Shown here: positions 1 to 8,014 of the stretch, one piece after another | Layout: each line of letters starts with the position of its first letter | Numbering within the stretch: position 1 is the first letter of the stretch | Source of the DNA: Gammaproteobacteria bacterium | GTDB lineage: Bacteria; Pseudomonadota; Gammaproteobacteria; Pseudomonadales; Pseudohongiellaceae | NCBI GenBank assembly: GCA_002706685.1 | Contig: PALV01000011.1 | Location: 310,001 to 374,000 of the forward strand | Direction: 5' to 3' | Length of the DNA stretch: 64,000 nucleotides | Translations under genes and position numbers: made by a program | The notes under the pieces: model-generated | What the model was told of the DNA's origin: nothing | Database searches by the model: none | What the model saw: only the letters and a program-made list of their open reading frames with translations

Positions 1-513
1 CCGCCCGGGTATGGCCGGACCCGCGAAAGTTTTCCACTGCGCACAGCACTTGGGCTGGATTTCCTGAGTATCGCCGAGACCGCAGCGGACCACACGGTGA
101 GCGGAATTCTGCAGCCGCAGCGGCTGGCGCGCATAAACAATCTCAACATGCTGGACGACTCGCTGCCCTCTGTCCATGATGTGCTGGCCCGTTTGCTGGA
201 AGCCACGCTTTATCAACAACGCCAGGCTGGTCAGTCAGGTGCCGTGCAACGGGCAGTGGATCACGTCGTCCTTTATCATCTGCTGTCTCTGGCAGCAGAT
301 GACCAGCTTGGCAATCAGGTCAAAGCAGCCATTCACCTGCAGCTGGAAACACTGGAAGAGTGGCTGGATGATGCGGCGGACCAATCCCGCGATCGCGACT
401 GGCAGGCGCATTATCAATTGAGCCTGGATGCGATTGAGAGCTGGCGTGACAGTGGTGGTGAGACTATGCTGCTGACCGCGCCGCTGGCGATGCCACCGGG
501 CGCCCCGATATGA
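1..513 (+). CDS. C-terminal end of a zinc-dependent metalloprotease (DUF4953/DUF5117 family), cut by window edge
   Basis: The frame is open from the first base of the window to the stop at 513, so this is the 3' end of a larger gene; the GTG at 97 is probably internal. The visible 170 residues match the C-terminal helical part of DUF4953 metalloproteases as I recall it: a GYGRTRESFP segment, then a stretch on the pattern of LQPQRLARI, then AVQRAVDHVVLYHLLSLAAD followed by a helix-rich end. The HExxH catalytic core would lie upstream, outside the window. These proteins are usually exported and about 800 residues long. The family call rests on this tail only, so it is moderately sure. Confidence 0.68.
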   Translation, partial: PPGYGRTRESFPLRTALGLDFLSIAETAADHTVSGILQPQRLARINNLNMLDDSLPSVHDVLARLLEATLYQQRQAGQSGAVQRAVDHVVLYHLLSLAADDQLGNQVKAAIHLQLETLEEWLDDAADQSRDRDWQAHYQLSLDAIESWRDSGGETMLLTAPLAMPPGAPI

Positions 514-572
514 GATATCATGGTGAGACCGAGTTGAGAGAACAGCCTGTGGTCCTGTCACAAGGTGGCTAA

Positions 573-760
573 CAGGCTGTTGAAAAACTATCTGCGTTGC
601 CATTGCTTCGTTAAAAACAGGCTCAAAATGCTCATTTACTCCGTGTAAACTCGGCTTTGGCATCCTGCGGCGCTCTAACTCCTGCATCCATGCAGTCGTG
701 CGCTTTTTCGCCTGTTTTTGCCTTGCCCTGACGGCCTCGATTAGGTTTTTTAACAGCCTG
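573..760. repeat. MITE-like palindromic intergenic element with 16-bp terminal inverted repeats
   Basis: The left end (573-588) and right end (745-760) are inverted copies matching at 15 of 16 positions, beginning with CAGGCTGTT. A 4-base direct repeat CTAA flanks both sides (569-572 and 761-764), like a target-site duplication. The 188-bp element holds no credible gene. The inner part contains TGCGTTGC, GCTTCG and GCTCATTTACT blocks that recur, inverted, downstream of rho. A further inverted copy of AACAGCCTGT lies just outside at 541-550 and could pair with the left end as a hairpin after the metalloprotease gene. The element fills most of the 514-835 gap. Confidence 0.6.
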
Positions 761-835
761 CTAAACAACTGAACAAGGTAAAACAACAATGAATGTGTCA
801 GTGTTTATTTAATAGCCAGACAGGAGGGTAGCAAA

Positions 836-1222
836 ATGAAAAGAATGGTCGTCGCAATTATTGCGGCTTATGCCGTGTGGACAGTTATCTGGCTGGTGGG
901 CAATGCGACGCTGTTTGCCGATGTGGCGGCGCAGTCTGCAGATGGCACCCCGGTGACGGCAGTCGGCGTGCTGCTGGGTATTCTATTGCTGAGTATCATC
1001 TGTTCGCTGGCCGCCGGGGTGGTTGCTGCCCGACTGGATCGTGCAAACGCGTTTCGGGCAGTGCTGATCACTGGCGTGCTGCTGGTACTCACTGGTGTTG
1101 GTGTTCAGGCAAGTGTCTGGGCGTTGATGCCTGTGTGGTATCACCTCAGCTTTTTGACTTTGATTGTGCCGGTTGCGCTTCTGGGTGCCCGGCTGGTAGG
1201 TGGCTCAAGCGCCGCCGAGTGA
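836..1222 (+). CDS. Small inner-membrane protein, unknown function
   Basis: 128 residues with four predicted membrane segments at about 3-27, 42-64, 73-92 and 97-122, and a short polar loop after the first. I do not recognise a named family. The start is supported by an AGGAGG ribosome-binding site at 822-827, eight bases before the ATG. It sits 11 bases before the FAH-family gene and is probably co-transcribed with it, but nothing visible links the two functions. Confidence 0.7.
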   Translation: MKRMVVAIIAAYAVWTVIWLVGNATLFADVAAQSADGTPVTAVGVLLGILLLSIICSLAAGVVAARLDRANAFRAVLITGVLLVLTGVGVQASVWALMPVWYHLSFLTLIVPVALLGARLVGGSSAAE

Positions 1223-1233
1223 GAGAATAAACA

Positions 1234-1917
1234 ATGAAAAACCTGTTTGACCTGACCCCGCCCTCATTGCCCATCGTTAATAGCGATATCCGCTTCCCCG
1301 TGAATCGCGTTTTTTGCGTGGGTCGCAATTACGCCGACCATGCCCGGGAAATGGGCGCGGACCCCAGTCGTGAGGCACCGTTCTTTTTCAGTAAACCTGC
1401 CTGTGCGGTCTGGACGCCTGATGGCGAAGTGCCTTATCCCCCGCGAACCCGGGATCTGCATCACGAGGGAGAGCTGGTGGTTGCGCTGCAGCAGGGAGGC
1501 AGCCGACTGTCACTGCCACAGGCGCAGGCCGCCGTTTATGGTTATGCCGTCGGTGTCGATTTTACGCGACGTGATTTGCAGGCAGAGGCCAAATCAAAGG
1601 GTAGACCCTGGGATGTCGCCAAGGGCTTCGATGCCTCTGGTCCGGTGTCGCCATTAACGCCTGTCAGTGACAGGGGCTGGCTGGAAAAGGGGGCGATCCG
1701 GTTGTCTGTCAACGGTCAACTGCGCCAGCAGGGCGACCTGGCAGACATGATATGGAAAGTCGATGAAATCATTGTTGAACTGTCGACGCTGTTTACTCTG
1801 CAGCCCGGCGATCTTATTTTCACTGGAACACCTGCTGGTGTCAGCGCAGTGCTGCCAGGCGATCAGGTTGAAGTGACGATTGATGGGCTGCCAACACTGG
1901 CGTTCAGGATGGTGTAG
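1234..1917 (+). CDS. Fumarylacetoacetate hydrolase (FAH) family protein
   Basis: 227 residues, the usual length of single-domain FAH proteins such as YcgM and fumarylpyruvate hydrolases. The N-terminal VFCVGRNYADHAREMG segment is typical. The metal-binding acidic residues are visible in HHEGELVVAL and in the GVDFTRRDLQ block, followed by the SKGRPWDVAKGFD stretch and the late GDLIFTGTPAGV motif. The enzyme most likely hydrolyses a beta-diketo acid or decarboxylates oxaloacetate using Mg2+; the substrate cannot be read from sequence. Its last 14 bases overlap the end of ruvX on the other strand. Confidence 0.88.
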   Translation: MKNLFDLTPPSLPIVNSDIRFPVNRVFCVGRNYADHAREMGADPSREAPFFFSKPACAVWTPDGEVPYPPRTRDLHHEGELVVALQQGGSRLSLPQAQAAVYGYAVGVDFTRRDLQAEAKSKGRPWDVAKGFDASGPVSPLTPVSDRGWLEKGAIRLSVNGQLRQQGDLADMIWKVDEIIVELSTLFTLQPGDLIFTGTPAGVSAVLPGDQVEVTIDGLPTLAFRMV

Positions 1918-2356
1918 CGGGTGATACGGCTGGCAATCCGGCCAGCCAGCTCTCGACAATCAGGCGCGCGGCAATACTGTCGACGGCGTCGTCACGATTG
2001 CCTCGCAGTATTTCACCCCGGGCGACGAAGGATGTCAGACGCTCGTCAATACCGAAGCAGGGTTTGTGCAGCTGTCCTTCCAGGCGTTTGCCAAATTTGC
2101 GTGCCCGCAGCAGCAGATCACTCTCGGAATCATCCATGTTATAGGGCAGACCTACCACAAATACATCGGGCTGCCAGCGCGTCACCAAAGCCCGCAGCAT
2201 GTCCCAGTCAGGGATACCATCGCGGGCGGGAATGATGGGCAGGGTCTGCGCAGTCCCCGTCAGTGACTGGCCGACAGCGGCGCCGATACGTTTGGTGCCA
2301 AAGTCAAAACCCAGGACTGTCAGGTGTTTCTGGACGCGAGAGGGGTAGCTGTCCAT
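1904..2356 (-). CDS. ruvX: Putative pre-16S rRNA nuclease / Holliday junction resolvase RuvX (YqgF)
   Basis: 150 residues with the RNase H-like fold: the first strand and catalytic Asp in GFDFGTKRIGAAVG, the FVVGLPYNMD strand, GIDERLTS and the DDAVDSIAA helix with the C-terminal acidic residues. The family trims the 5' end of 16S rRNA and was first proposed as a resolvase. The order yqgE-ruvX downstream of tonB and gshB is conserved in gammaproteobacteria. It begins 4 bases after the yqgE stop, so the two are probably translationally linked. The pyrR/pyrB genes that follow ruvX in pseudomonads are absent here. Confidence 0.93.
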   Translation of the reverse strand: MDSYPSRVQKHLTVLGFDFGTKRIGAAVGQSLTGTAQTLPIIPARDGIPDWDMLRALVTRWQPDVFVVGLPYNMDDSESDLLLRARKFGKRLEGQLHKPCFGIDERLTSFVARGEILRGNRDDAVDSIAARLIVESWLAGLPAVSPATPS

Positions 2357-2360
2357 TGCG

Positions 2361-2957
2361 TCAGGAATGTCCAGTCAGAGATGATAATTGACTCAGGCTC
2401 ACGCCCAGAATGCCGGCCGCTGCTTTGGCCATGTTGTCAAAGTCTTCAGAGAACAGAATTTCAGGGTCGGCTGGCACTGTAAGCCAGGCATTGTCCGAAA
2501 TTTCCTGCTCCAGCTGTCCGCTTTCCCAGCCCGCACATCCCAGCGCGATCAGGTAGCGGTCCGGTCCTTCACCGCGTGCGATGGCCTGCAGAATATCCTT
2601 GGACATCGAAAGGCTGACGTCATCATTGACGCGCATGGTGTATTCCCACTCATCCGTCGTAGGGTGCACGATAAAGCCTTTGCTGCGTTCCACCGGGCCG
2701 CCGGCCATCACTTTTTTCTCGGACAGTCTGGCAACCATGTCATCGCTTACGGTTATCTTCAGCTCACTCATCAGGTCTGAAATAGGCAGCCGCGAGCAGC
2801 GGTTGATGACAACGCCCAGTGCGCCGTTATCGTCATGGCGCCACAGGTAGGTGACGGTGCCATTGAAGTTGGGGTCGCGCAGCTGAGGCATGGCGATCAG
2901 AAAATGGTGTTCAAGACTGGTGGCGTTTTCTTCGATTGCTTTGTGCATACTGCCCAT
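2361..2957 (-). CDS. yqgE: YqgE/AlgH family protein
   Basis: 198 residues from the ATG at 2957, chosen because an AGGAGA site lies seven bases upstream; a longer in-frame reading to 3158 would run inside tonB and looks unlike the family. The N-terminal part HHFLIAMPQLRDPNF, the GALGVVINR strand, the VMAGGPVE loop and the YLIALGCAGWESGQLEQEI segment are diagnostic. The family is widespread, and in Pseudomonas it was named AlgH for an effect on alginate expression; its biochemical role is unsettled. It lies between tonB and ruvX in one minus-strand operon. Confidence 0.93.
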   Translation of the reverse strand: MGSMHKAIEENATSLEHHFLIAMPQLRDPNFNGTVTYLWRHDDNGALGVVINRCSRLPISDLMSELKITVSDDMVARLSEKKVMAGGPVERSKGFIVHPTTDEWEYTMRVNDDVSLSMSKDILQAIARGEGPDRYLIALGCAGWESGQLEQEISDNAWLTVPADPEILFSEDFDNMAKAAAGILGVSLSQLSSLTGHS

Positions 2958-2973
2958 GAATACGTCTCCTGGT

Positions 2974-3822
2974 TCACTGACTGCTAAAAGCATTTCCGGG
3001 TCTGAATCGCCATGTGCGGATGATTTCCAGAATATCAACCTCGCCGCGCAACTCTTCTGGAAAAGGATCGAACGGCGCTGCCAGTTGCACAATTTCCACA
3101 GCCGCCATGTCCAGTAGCTGGTGTCCTGATCCCTGCAGGATGCGGATTTCCGCGACACTGCCGTTCGGGCGCAGCGCGACCATCATGCGCAGGCTGCCAT
3201 AAATGTCATTCTGACGTGCTGCCTCAGGATAGTGCTGATTGCCGACCAGCTCAATGCGTTTGCGCCAGTTGTCGAGATACAGCGCATCATGTCGCTGCTG
3301 CGTGGATGCCGAGGAAATGGTGTAGCGCCGGGGCCGGTTGGCATAGGCCTGCTGCTGATGATCAAGCTGGGCCTGCAGGCTGGCGATGGCCATGGCAATT
3401 TCTTCGGGCGAAGAATCTTCTGAGAGCAGACGCGAGTCCTGTTCATCGCGCGATTCCAGTTGCTGGCTCTGCTGCTGCTCAGCATCGGTACTTGTTACAA
3501 CACGAACATCCTCGCGCCGCTGTGCGGCAGGCGCTGGCGTCGGAATGGGTTGTACCTGCTGTATCGACTCATCGTAGATGGGGGACTCAAATGGTGTTGC
3601 CGGGGCCGCCGTATCTTCCAGCGAGCCGCTGCCTTCCTGATTCGCCTGTGCGATAAAGTCTGCCTGCTCCGGTGCCTGCTCACTTTGAAACTGCGCGAGG
3701 GTTATCTCGATGGCCGGTGTCGATGGTCGTTCGCTCAAAAAGCTGAAACCGACACCGGCGATCACGATGACGTGAAAACAGGCCGAGATAAAGATGGTGA
3801 ATCCGAAGCGTTCTTTTTCCAT
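2974..3822 (-). CDS. tonB: TonB-family energy transducer
   Basis: 282 residues with the classical layout: one N-terminal membrane helix (about 7-29), a Pro/Gln/Glu-rich periplasmic linker (about 55-145) and a C-terminal TonB domain (about 195-275) with YPEAARQNDIYGSLRMMV and the DILEIIRTWRF end. It couples the proton-motive force of ExbB/ExbD to outer-membrane receptors; a large TonB-dependent receptor is encoded at 46 kb, but no exbBD is in the window. It sits between gshB and yqgE, a conserved neighbourhood. The linker is rich in Gln and Glu rather than in the Pro-Lys repeats of enteric TonB. Confidence 0.88.
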   Translation of the reverse strand: MEKERFGFTIFISACFHVIVIAGVGFSFLSERPSTPAIEITLAQFQSEQAPEQADFIAQANQEGSGSLEDTAAPATPFESPIYDESIQQVQPIPTPAPAAQRREDVRVVTSTDAEQQQSQQLESRDEQDSRLLSEDSSPEEIAMAIASLQAQLDHQQQAYANRPRRYTISSASTQQRHDALYLDNWRKRIELVGNQHYPEAARQNDIYGSLRMMVALRPNGSVAEIRILQGSGHQLLDMAAVEIVQLAAPFDPFPEELRGEVDILEIIRTWRFRPGNAFSSQ

Positions 3823-3850
3823 ATCAAACTACAGCTGAACGTGGTCAGAA

Positions 3851-4804
3851 TCAGGCCTGGCCCAGACGTGCAGCGATGACGTCCATCAGGTCGCCTGCAA
3901 TATCAAGGTCGTGTGCCGCGTTAATTTCGCGTACGCAGGTCGGGCTGGTGACATTGATTTCCGTCAGGTAATCACCAATCACATCCAGTCCCACAAACAG
4001 CAGTCCACGCGCCTTGATGCTGTCACGTACCTGTTCGCAGATCCAGCGGTCGCGATCTGACAGTGGCTGCGCGATGCCACTGCCGCCAGCTGCCAGGTTG
4101 CCACGGCTTTCGCCTATCGCAGGAACTCTGGCAAGCGCATAAGGCACAGGTTCGCCATCGATGAGCAGGATGCGCTTATCCCCTTTGACGATTTCGGGTA
4201 TGTAGCGCTGCGCCATGATCGGGCTGCGGCCGTGCTGGGTGAGCATTTCCAGAATCACACTGATATTGGTGTCGTCGTTACGCACCCGAAAAATGGAACT
4301 GCCGCCCATGCCATCCAGGGGTTTAAAAATCACATCACCGTGGGATTTGTGGAATGCCTTGAGCTTGTCGGCCCTGGCGCTGACCAGAAACGGAGGGCAG
4401 CATTGGGGGAACTGGGTAGCAAACATTTTTTCATTACAGTCGCGCAGAGCCTGCGGTTTGTTGACGATCAGCGTACCAACCTGTTCTGCCCGCTCCAGCA
4501 GATAGGTAGAGTAGATATAGTTGCTGTCGAACGGCGGGTCTTTGCGCATCAGGATGACATTGAGCTCAGACAGCGGGCGCTCAACCGCTTCACCCATTTC
4601 GTACCATTTATTGGGGTCGTAAGCGACCGAAAGGGGGCGCATATGACCCATGGCAGTTTCGCCCTGCAGATACAGGTCGCCCTGTTCCATGTAAAAAAGC
4701 TCCCAGCCGCGCTCCTGAGCGGCAACCAGCATGGCAAGGCTGGTGTCCTTTTTGTAGCTAATCTGGCTGATGGGGTCCATCACAATGCCCAGTTTGATCT
4801 GCAT
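3851..4804 (-). CDS. gshB: Glutathione synthetase
   Basis: 317 residues from the ATG at 4804, close to the 315 of E. coli GshB; an in-frame extension to 4984 has no family likeness. It joins gamma-glutamylcysteine and glycine using ATP. Visible ATP-grasp features are IKLGIVMDPI at the N-terminus, DVIFKPLDGMGGSSIFRV (the nucleotide-binding strand and Gly-rich loop), KGDKRILLIDG, and the C-terminal LLFVGLDVIGDYLTEINVTSPTC. The first enzyme, gshA, is separate at 41.4-42.9 kb. The gene diverges from the pilG-like receiver gene starting at 4949. Confidence 0.96.
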   Translation of the reverse strand: MQIKLGIVMDPISQISYKKDTSLAMLVAAQERGWELFYMEQGDLYLQGETAMGHMRPLSVAYDPNKWYEMGEAVERPLSELNVILMRKDPPFDSNYIYSTYLLERAEQVGTLIVNKPQALRDCNEKMFATQFPQCCPPFLVSARADKLKAFHKSHGDVIFKPLDGMGGSSIFRVRNDDTNISVILEMLTQHGRSPIMAQRYIPEIVKGDKRILLIDGEPVPYALARVPAIGESRGNLAAGGSGIAQPLSDRDRWICEQVRDSIKARGLLFVGLDVIGDYLTEINVTSPTCVREINAAHDLDIAGDLMDVIAARLGQA

Positions 4805-4948
4805 GACGCGAAAGTCTCCGGTGATAGTGCGATGGCCCATCATAACATGATTGCCTGACTGCCCCGCGTGGTGCTGCACACACTCTTTTTGTCTGCTAAA
4901 ACATTGAGGAGAAGTGTCACGTACAGAAGCGCGATCAGGGAGGATCGG

Positions 4949-5404
4949 ATGAACCAGCAAAGCAGGGTGGCAGACGGGTATCAACAGAACCGGGGAGAGG
5001 CGCTGGCGCAGGCGGCTGAGCCCCTGAAGATACTGCTGGCCGAGTCAGCGGGTGCCACCCGCCAGCGCATGCAGCAGGTGCTGAAAGGCCACGATTATCA
5101 TGTCACCTGTGTGGAGGATGGCTTTGAAGTGTTGTGTCGATTGCCGGAACTTCGGCCAGATATTCTGATGATGTCCTGTGCGCTGCCACGTCTCAGTGGC
5201 GTGCAGGTGTGTACATTGCTACGCCAGTCACCCGACTTTTCGGGGCTGCGTATCGTGCTGCTGTCCGAGCAGCCAAATTTCCTGGATTCCGTCAACGCAG
5301 AGCGCGTGGCTGCGGATGGCTGCCTGCCCAAGCCGTTCCGCAGCAGTGAGCTGAGCGCTGTGCTGAGTGGATTGGCGGCAAGGGCAGAGGCGGTCGCACT
5401 GTAG
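4949..5404 (+). CDS. PilG-like receiver-domain protein lacking the phospho-acceptor Asp
   Basis: 151 residues from the ATG at 4949, which has a GGGAGG site six to eleven bases upstream. It is one receiver domain (about 27-145) after a polar N-terminal tail, and the layout and the gene order (next to gshB) match PilG. Key residues differ: the N-terminal acidic pair reads AES instead of DD, and the Asp expected before the xxxP turn is Ser in MMSCALPRLSG. The conserved Lys in LPKPF is kept. It is therefore probably not phosphorylated in the usual way. Its stop overlaps the next gene's GTG by one base (TAGTG), so the two are co-translated. Confidence 0.75.
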   Translation: MNQQSRVADGYQQNRGEALAQAAEPLKILLAESAGATRQRMQQVLKGHDYHVTCVEDGFEVLCRLPELRPDILMMSCALPRLSGVQVCTLLRQSPDFSGLRIVLLSEQPNFLDSVNAERVAADGCLPKPFRSSELSAVLSGLAARAEAVAL

Positions 5405-7410
5405 TGTCGCTGATACTGCTTATTGACGACAATCAGCATACGCGCTTGGCCACCACTGAGTTGTTGCAGGATCAGGGTTGGGCGGTGGTCGCGGCAGATA
5501 CCCTGCAGGCTGCCAGGCGACAGCTGGTTTCTGCCGGACGCAAGCTCCAGCTGCCCGATCTCTGCCTGGTAGAGCTGGTGCTTCGCAGGGGTAACGGCTT
5601 TACGGCAGGAGCCTTGCTCGCCAGGCACTGGCGAGACCGGATTAATGCCGTGCCAACGCTGCTGATCAGTGATCGGCTGCAATCTGCGGACACGGCCTGG
5701 GCGCGGGCGCGTGGCATGTCAGGTGTTGTTTCACGCTGCAGTGGCCCTCGGGGGATGGTCAGACAGATCAGCAAGTATCTGCAGGGACAGCCCGAATCCA
5801 GGATCCTCGATCTGGTTGCCAATAAGCAAAAGTGCGATGCTGAATCAGCGCCGGGTGGCGCTGATGATTGTGTCGCGGCGCTGGCCACGCTGCTCCTTGC
5901 GTCATTGCGGCAGTTGCTGGCTCAGGCCATGCAGATTCCACCCGACAGAGACGAATCGATCGCAGAGTGGCGACAGGCGGCGATGACGTCACTGCAAGGG
6001 ATCAGGCACTGCTGGTGTTTCCTGCCAAAAGCTGTCTCTTTCGGACAACAAGGGCAGATGAATGAGCTGCAGCTTGCCGACGCCAGAGCGCTTTGTGGCA
6101 TGGTGCTAAACGCAGTTGAAACACTGGCCTCGTTTGTTGATTGTCGCCAGGCCTGTGACTGGATGGGTCCACGGCAACGTTGCAAAGCCGCACTGGCGGA
6201 GCAGCTGGAACTCTGTCGCGAAAGGAACAAAGACGGTCAGCAAAACGCTTCACTGACTCACGCGGCGCGGGCCGCACTTGGCTTGCACGCTGTCGGAGCG
6301 GCCAATACCCGAGGCTGGCTGCTGCTGGTACTGAAGATGCTCTACTTTCCCCACGCAAGGAGTGCGTCCAGCTGGCAAACTCTGTCAACCGCACTTCAGA
6401 CGAATGACTTGTTTGCGCCGCTTGACGGGTCAGAGCACGGCCTCGCAGATCTTCTTTCCACTGCGGATACGGCAGAGCGACTGCGGCATCATGTGTCCAG
6501 CATGCTCGCAGAGTCCCGGGCGCAGCTACCAGACCGGACCGTGCAGGCCGAATTCTGGTACAAATTGTCCGCGCTGCTGCGAATGCAGGAAAACCAGCCC
6601 GTGCTTTTGATTGTGATGGCAGACAGCTGGTACCGACAGGCAGCGCTCACCCGACATACGATGAAATCTGGCTTTACTGACTCATTACGCTGCTTTCAGT
6701 CACTGCTTGATCCAGGCTTATCCGAGATTGAGAAAATTGACCAGGCTTTGACTGTCGTCAGGCTTAGCCTCGCCAGTACAGGTGCTGAGCTCGCCCTGAG
6801 CCAGAGCGAGCAGCTGGAACTCGCATCCAACCTGTACTGGCTACCGCATTCCCGGGATTGGGCGGCAGGCTTGAGTGCGGAACAGGCGGACCTGGATCTA
6901 TTTGTCGAAGAACTGGGGCGTGAGCTGAACACGGTCTGCGAGGCGGCTGCCCGACTTGAGATTGCTCCACTGGGGTCCTTAAGTCTTGTGTTATTACAAT
7001 TCTACCGGGTAATCCAGTTGCAGCCTGCCCTGTTAACTCAGACGACAATTCGCCGTACGCTGATCATTGCGCAGCATCAACTGTGCAAAATGCTGGATCG
7101 GGTCGCCGCGTGGCAACAGGCCGATCCCGTTGGTCTCCTAGTGGAGCGTCTCTATCGTCTTCTGGAGCCGGGCGCAACAGACTCGATCAATCCGTGTGCA
7201 TCTGGCAGGCAATCGGCGACGTATTCAGTGCACGAGTCTGAACCCTGGGCGGCGCAGACCTGGGCCGAGTTGGACGCAGGCAATCAGCGCCTGCGGCGAT
7301 TGTTGAACAGCTCTGCCGACACAGCCGGCCTGAAGCCTGTTTTGCTGGAGCTGCTGAAAATGCAGCGCGACACAATCAAGCGCCATCTTGCCTATCAGCC
7401 GCCCGGCTAA
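5404..7410 (+). CDS. PilH-like receiver fused to a long unrecognised helical region
   Basis: 668 residues starting at a GTG that overlaps the previous stop. Residues 1-125 form a receiver-like domain: LILLIDDNQHTR keeps the acidic pair, the phospho-acceptor position reads Glu in LVELVLRRGNGF, and ADTAWARARGMSGVV resembles the PilH DKVWGKRQGA segment, while the conserved Lys near the end appears lost. Residues about 145-668 are mostly alpha-helical with no motif I recognise; by position they could derive from a FimL/ChpA-like histidine-phosphotransfer region, but I see no H-box. Standard pilI, pilJ and chpA do not follow. Confidence 0.7.
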   Translation: MSLILLIDDNQHTRLATTELLQDQGWAVVAADTLQAARRQLVSAGRKLQLPDLCLVELVLRRGNGFTAGALLARHWRDRINAVPTLLISDRLQSADTAWARARGMSGVVSRCSGPRGMVRQISKYLQGQPESRILDLVANKQKCDAESAPGGADDCVAALATLLLASLRQLLAQAMQIPPDRDESIAEWRQAAMTSLQGIRHCWCFLPKAVSFGQQGQMNELQLADARALCGMVLNAVETLASFVDCRQACDWMGPRQRCKAALAEQLELCRERNKDGQQNASLTHAARAALGLHAVGAANTRGWLLLVLKMLYFPHARSASSWQTLSTALQTNDLFAPLDGSEHGLADLLSTADTAERLRHHVSSMLAESRAQLPDRTVQAEFWYKLSALLRMQENQPVLLIVMADSWYRQAALTRHTMKSGFTDSLRCFQSLLDPGLSEIEKIDQALTVVRLSLASTGAELALSQSEQLELASNLYWLPHSRDWAAGLSAEQADLDLFVEELGRELNTVCEAAARLEIAPLGSLSLVLLQFYRVIQLQPALLTQTTIRRTLIIAQHQLCKMLDRVAAWQQADPVGLLVERLYRLLEPGATDSINPCASGRQSATYSVHESEPWAAQTWAELDAGNQRLRRLLNSSADTAGLKPVLLELLKMQRDTIKRHLAYQPPG

Positions 7411-7415
7411 GTGGC

Positions 7416-7421
7416 TATAAT
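7416..7421 (+). promoter_or_regulatory. Possible -10 box for the glycan cluster
   Basis: A perfect TATAAT lies 80 bases upstream of the membrane-protein gene at 7502, just after the stop at 7410. I do not find a convincing -35 hexamer at normal spacing, so this is only a candidate. Confidence 0.3.
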
Positions 7422-7501
7422 GCGGCCTTCGTCTGCAAAGTCGATTAAGGCCATCAGGGTGCATTGGCGGTAAGGTTGCATTTGCAAGAGGCAGTAAACA
7501 G

Positions 7502-8014
7502 GTGAGAGCGTTAGGTTATATCTGGGGAATCGGCGGCATCGTGCTGCTGCTGTCATTTGCGATTGTCCGCCTGGGCGGTGTTGCGCTTGAGCTTGATCCG
7601 GGTGCCTTGCAGCCGCAGCACTGGGCAGTCATGCTGGCCTGGCTGATCTATATGATCTGGGCAGAGGGCTACAAAGGATTTCACAAGGCTTTTGCGCCTC
7701 GTGTAGTAGTACGCGCCAACTATCTGGCTGATAACCCCCGTATCTCGCATCTGCTGCTGGCACCGTTATTCTGCATGGGCTATATCCATGCCACAGCGCG
7801 CCGACGCCTGCTGTCAGTGGGACTGACCACCATGATAATCAGTTTCGTTCTGCTGGTTCGCCTGCTGCCACAGCCCTGGCGTGGTATCGTTGATGTCGGC
7901 GTGGTAGCAGGCCTGGTTGTGGGTGTGCTGTCGATTTTCTATTACGTTCTGCAACTGAGACAGAGTGGCGCGGCCAGTCTGCCGGTGGCTACCGATGTCC
8001 CCATCCAGGCCTGA
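7502..8014 (+). CDS. Multi-pass inner-membrane protein, unknown function
   Basis: 170 residues from a GTG start, with four or five membrane segments (about 5-26, 42-58, 104-122 and 130-152, and a weaker one near 80-95). The sequence between segments two and three is basic, with FHKAFAPRVVVRANYLADNPR. I do not recognise a characterised family. It overlaps the first glycosyltransferase gene and probably opens the polysaccharide operon, so a role in glycan assembly or membrane anchoring is possible but is inferred from position only. Confidence 0.7.
   Translation: MRALGYIWGIGGIVLLLSFAIVRLGGVALELDPGALQPQHWAVMLAWLIYMIWAEGYKGFHKAFAPRVVVRANYLADNPRISHLLLAPLFCMGYIHATARRRLLSVGLTTMIISFVLLVRLLPQPWRGIVDVGVVAGLVVGVLSIFYYVLQLRQSGAASLPVATDVPIQA

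Noticed and set aside
2958..3158. 67-residue N-terminal extension of YqgE
   Set aside because: It overlaps tonB, and a better start with an AGGAGA site exists at 2957.
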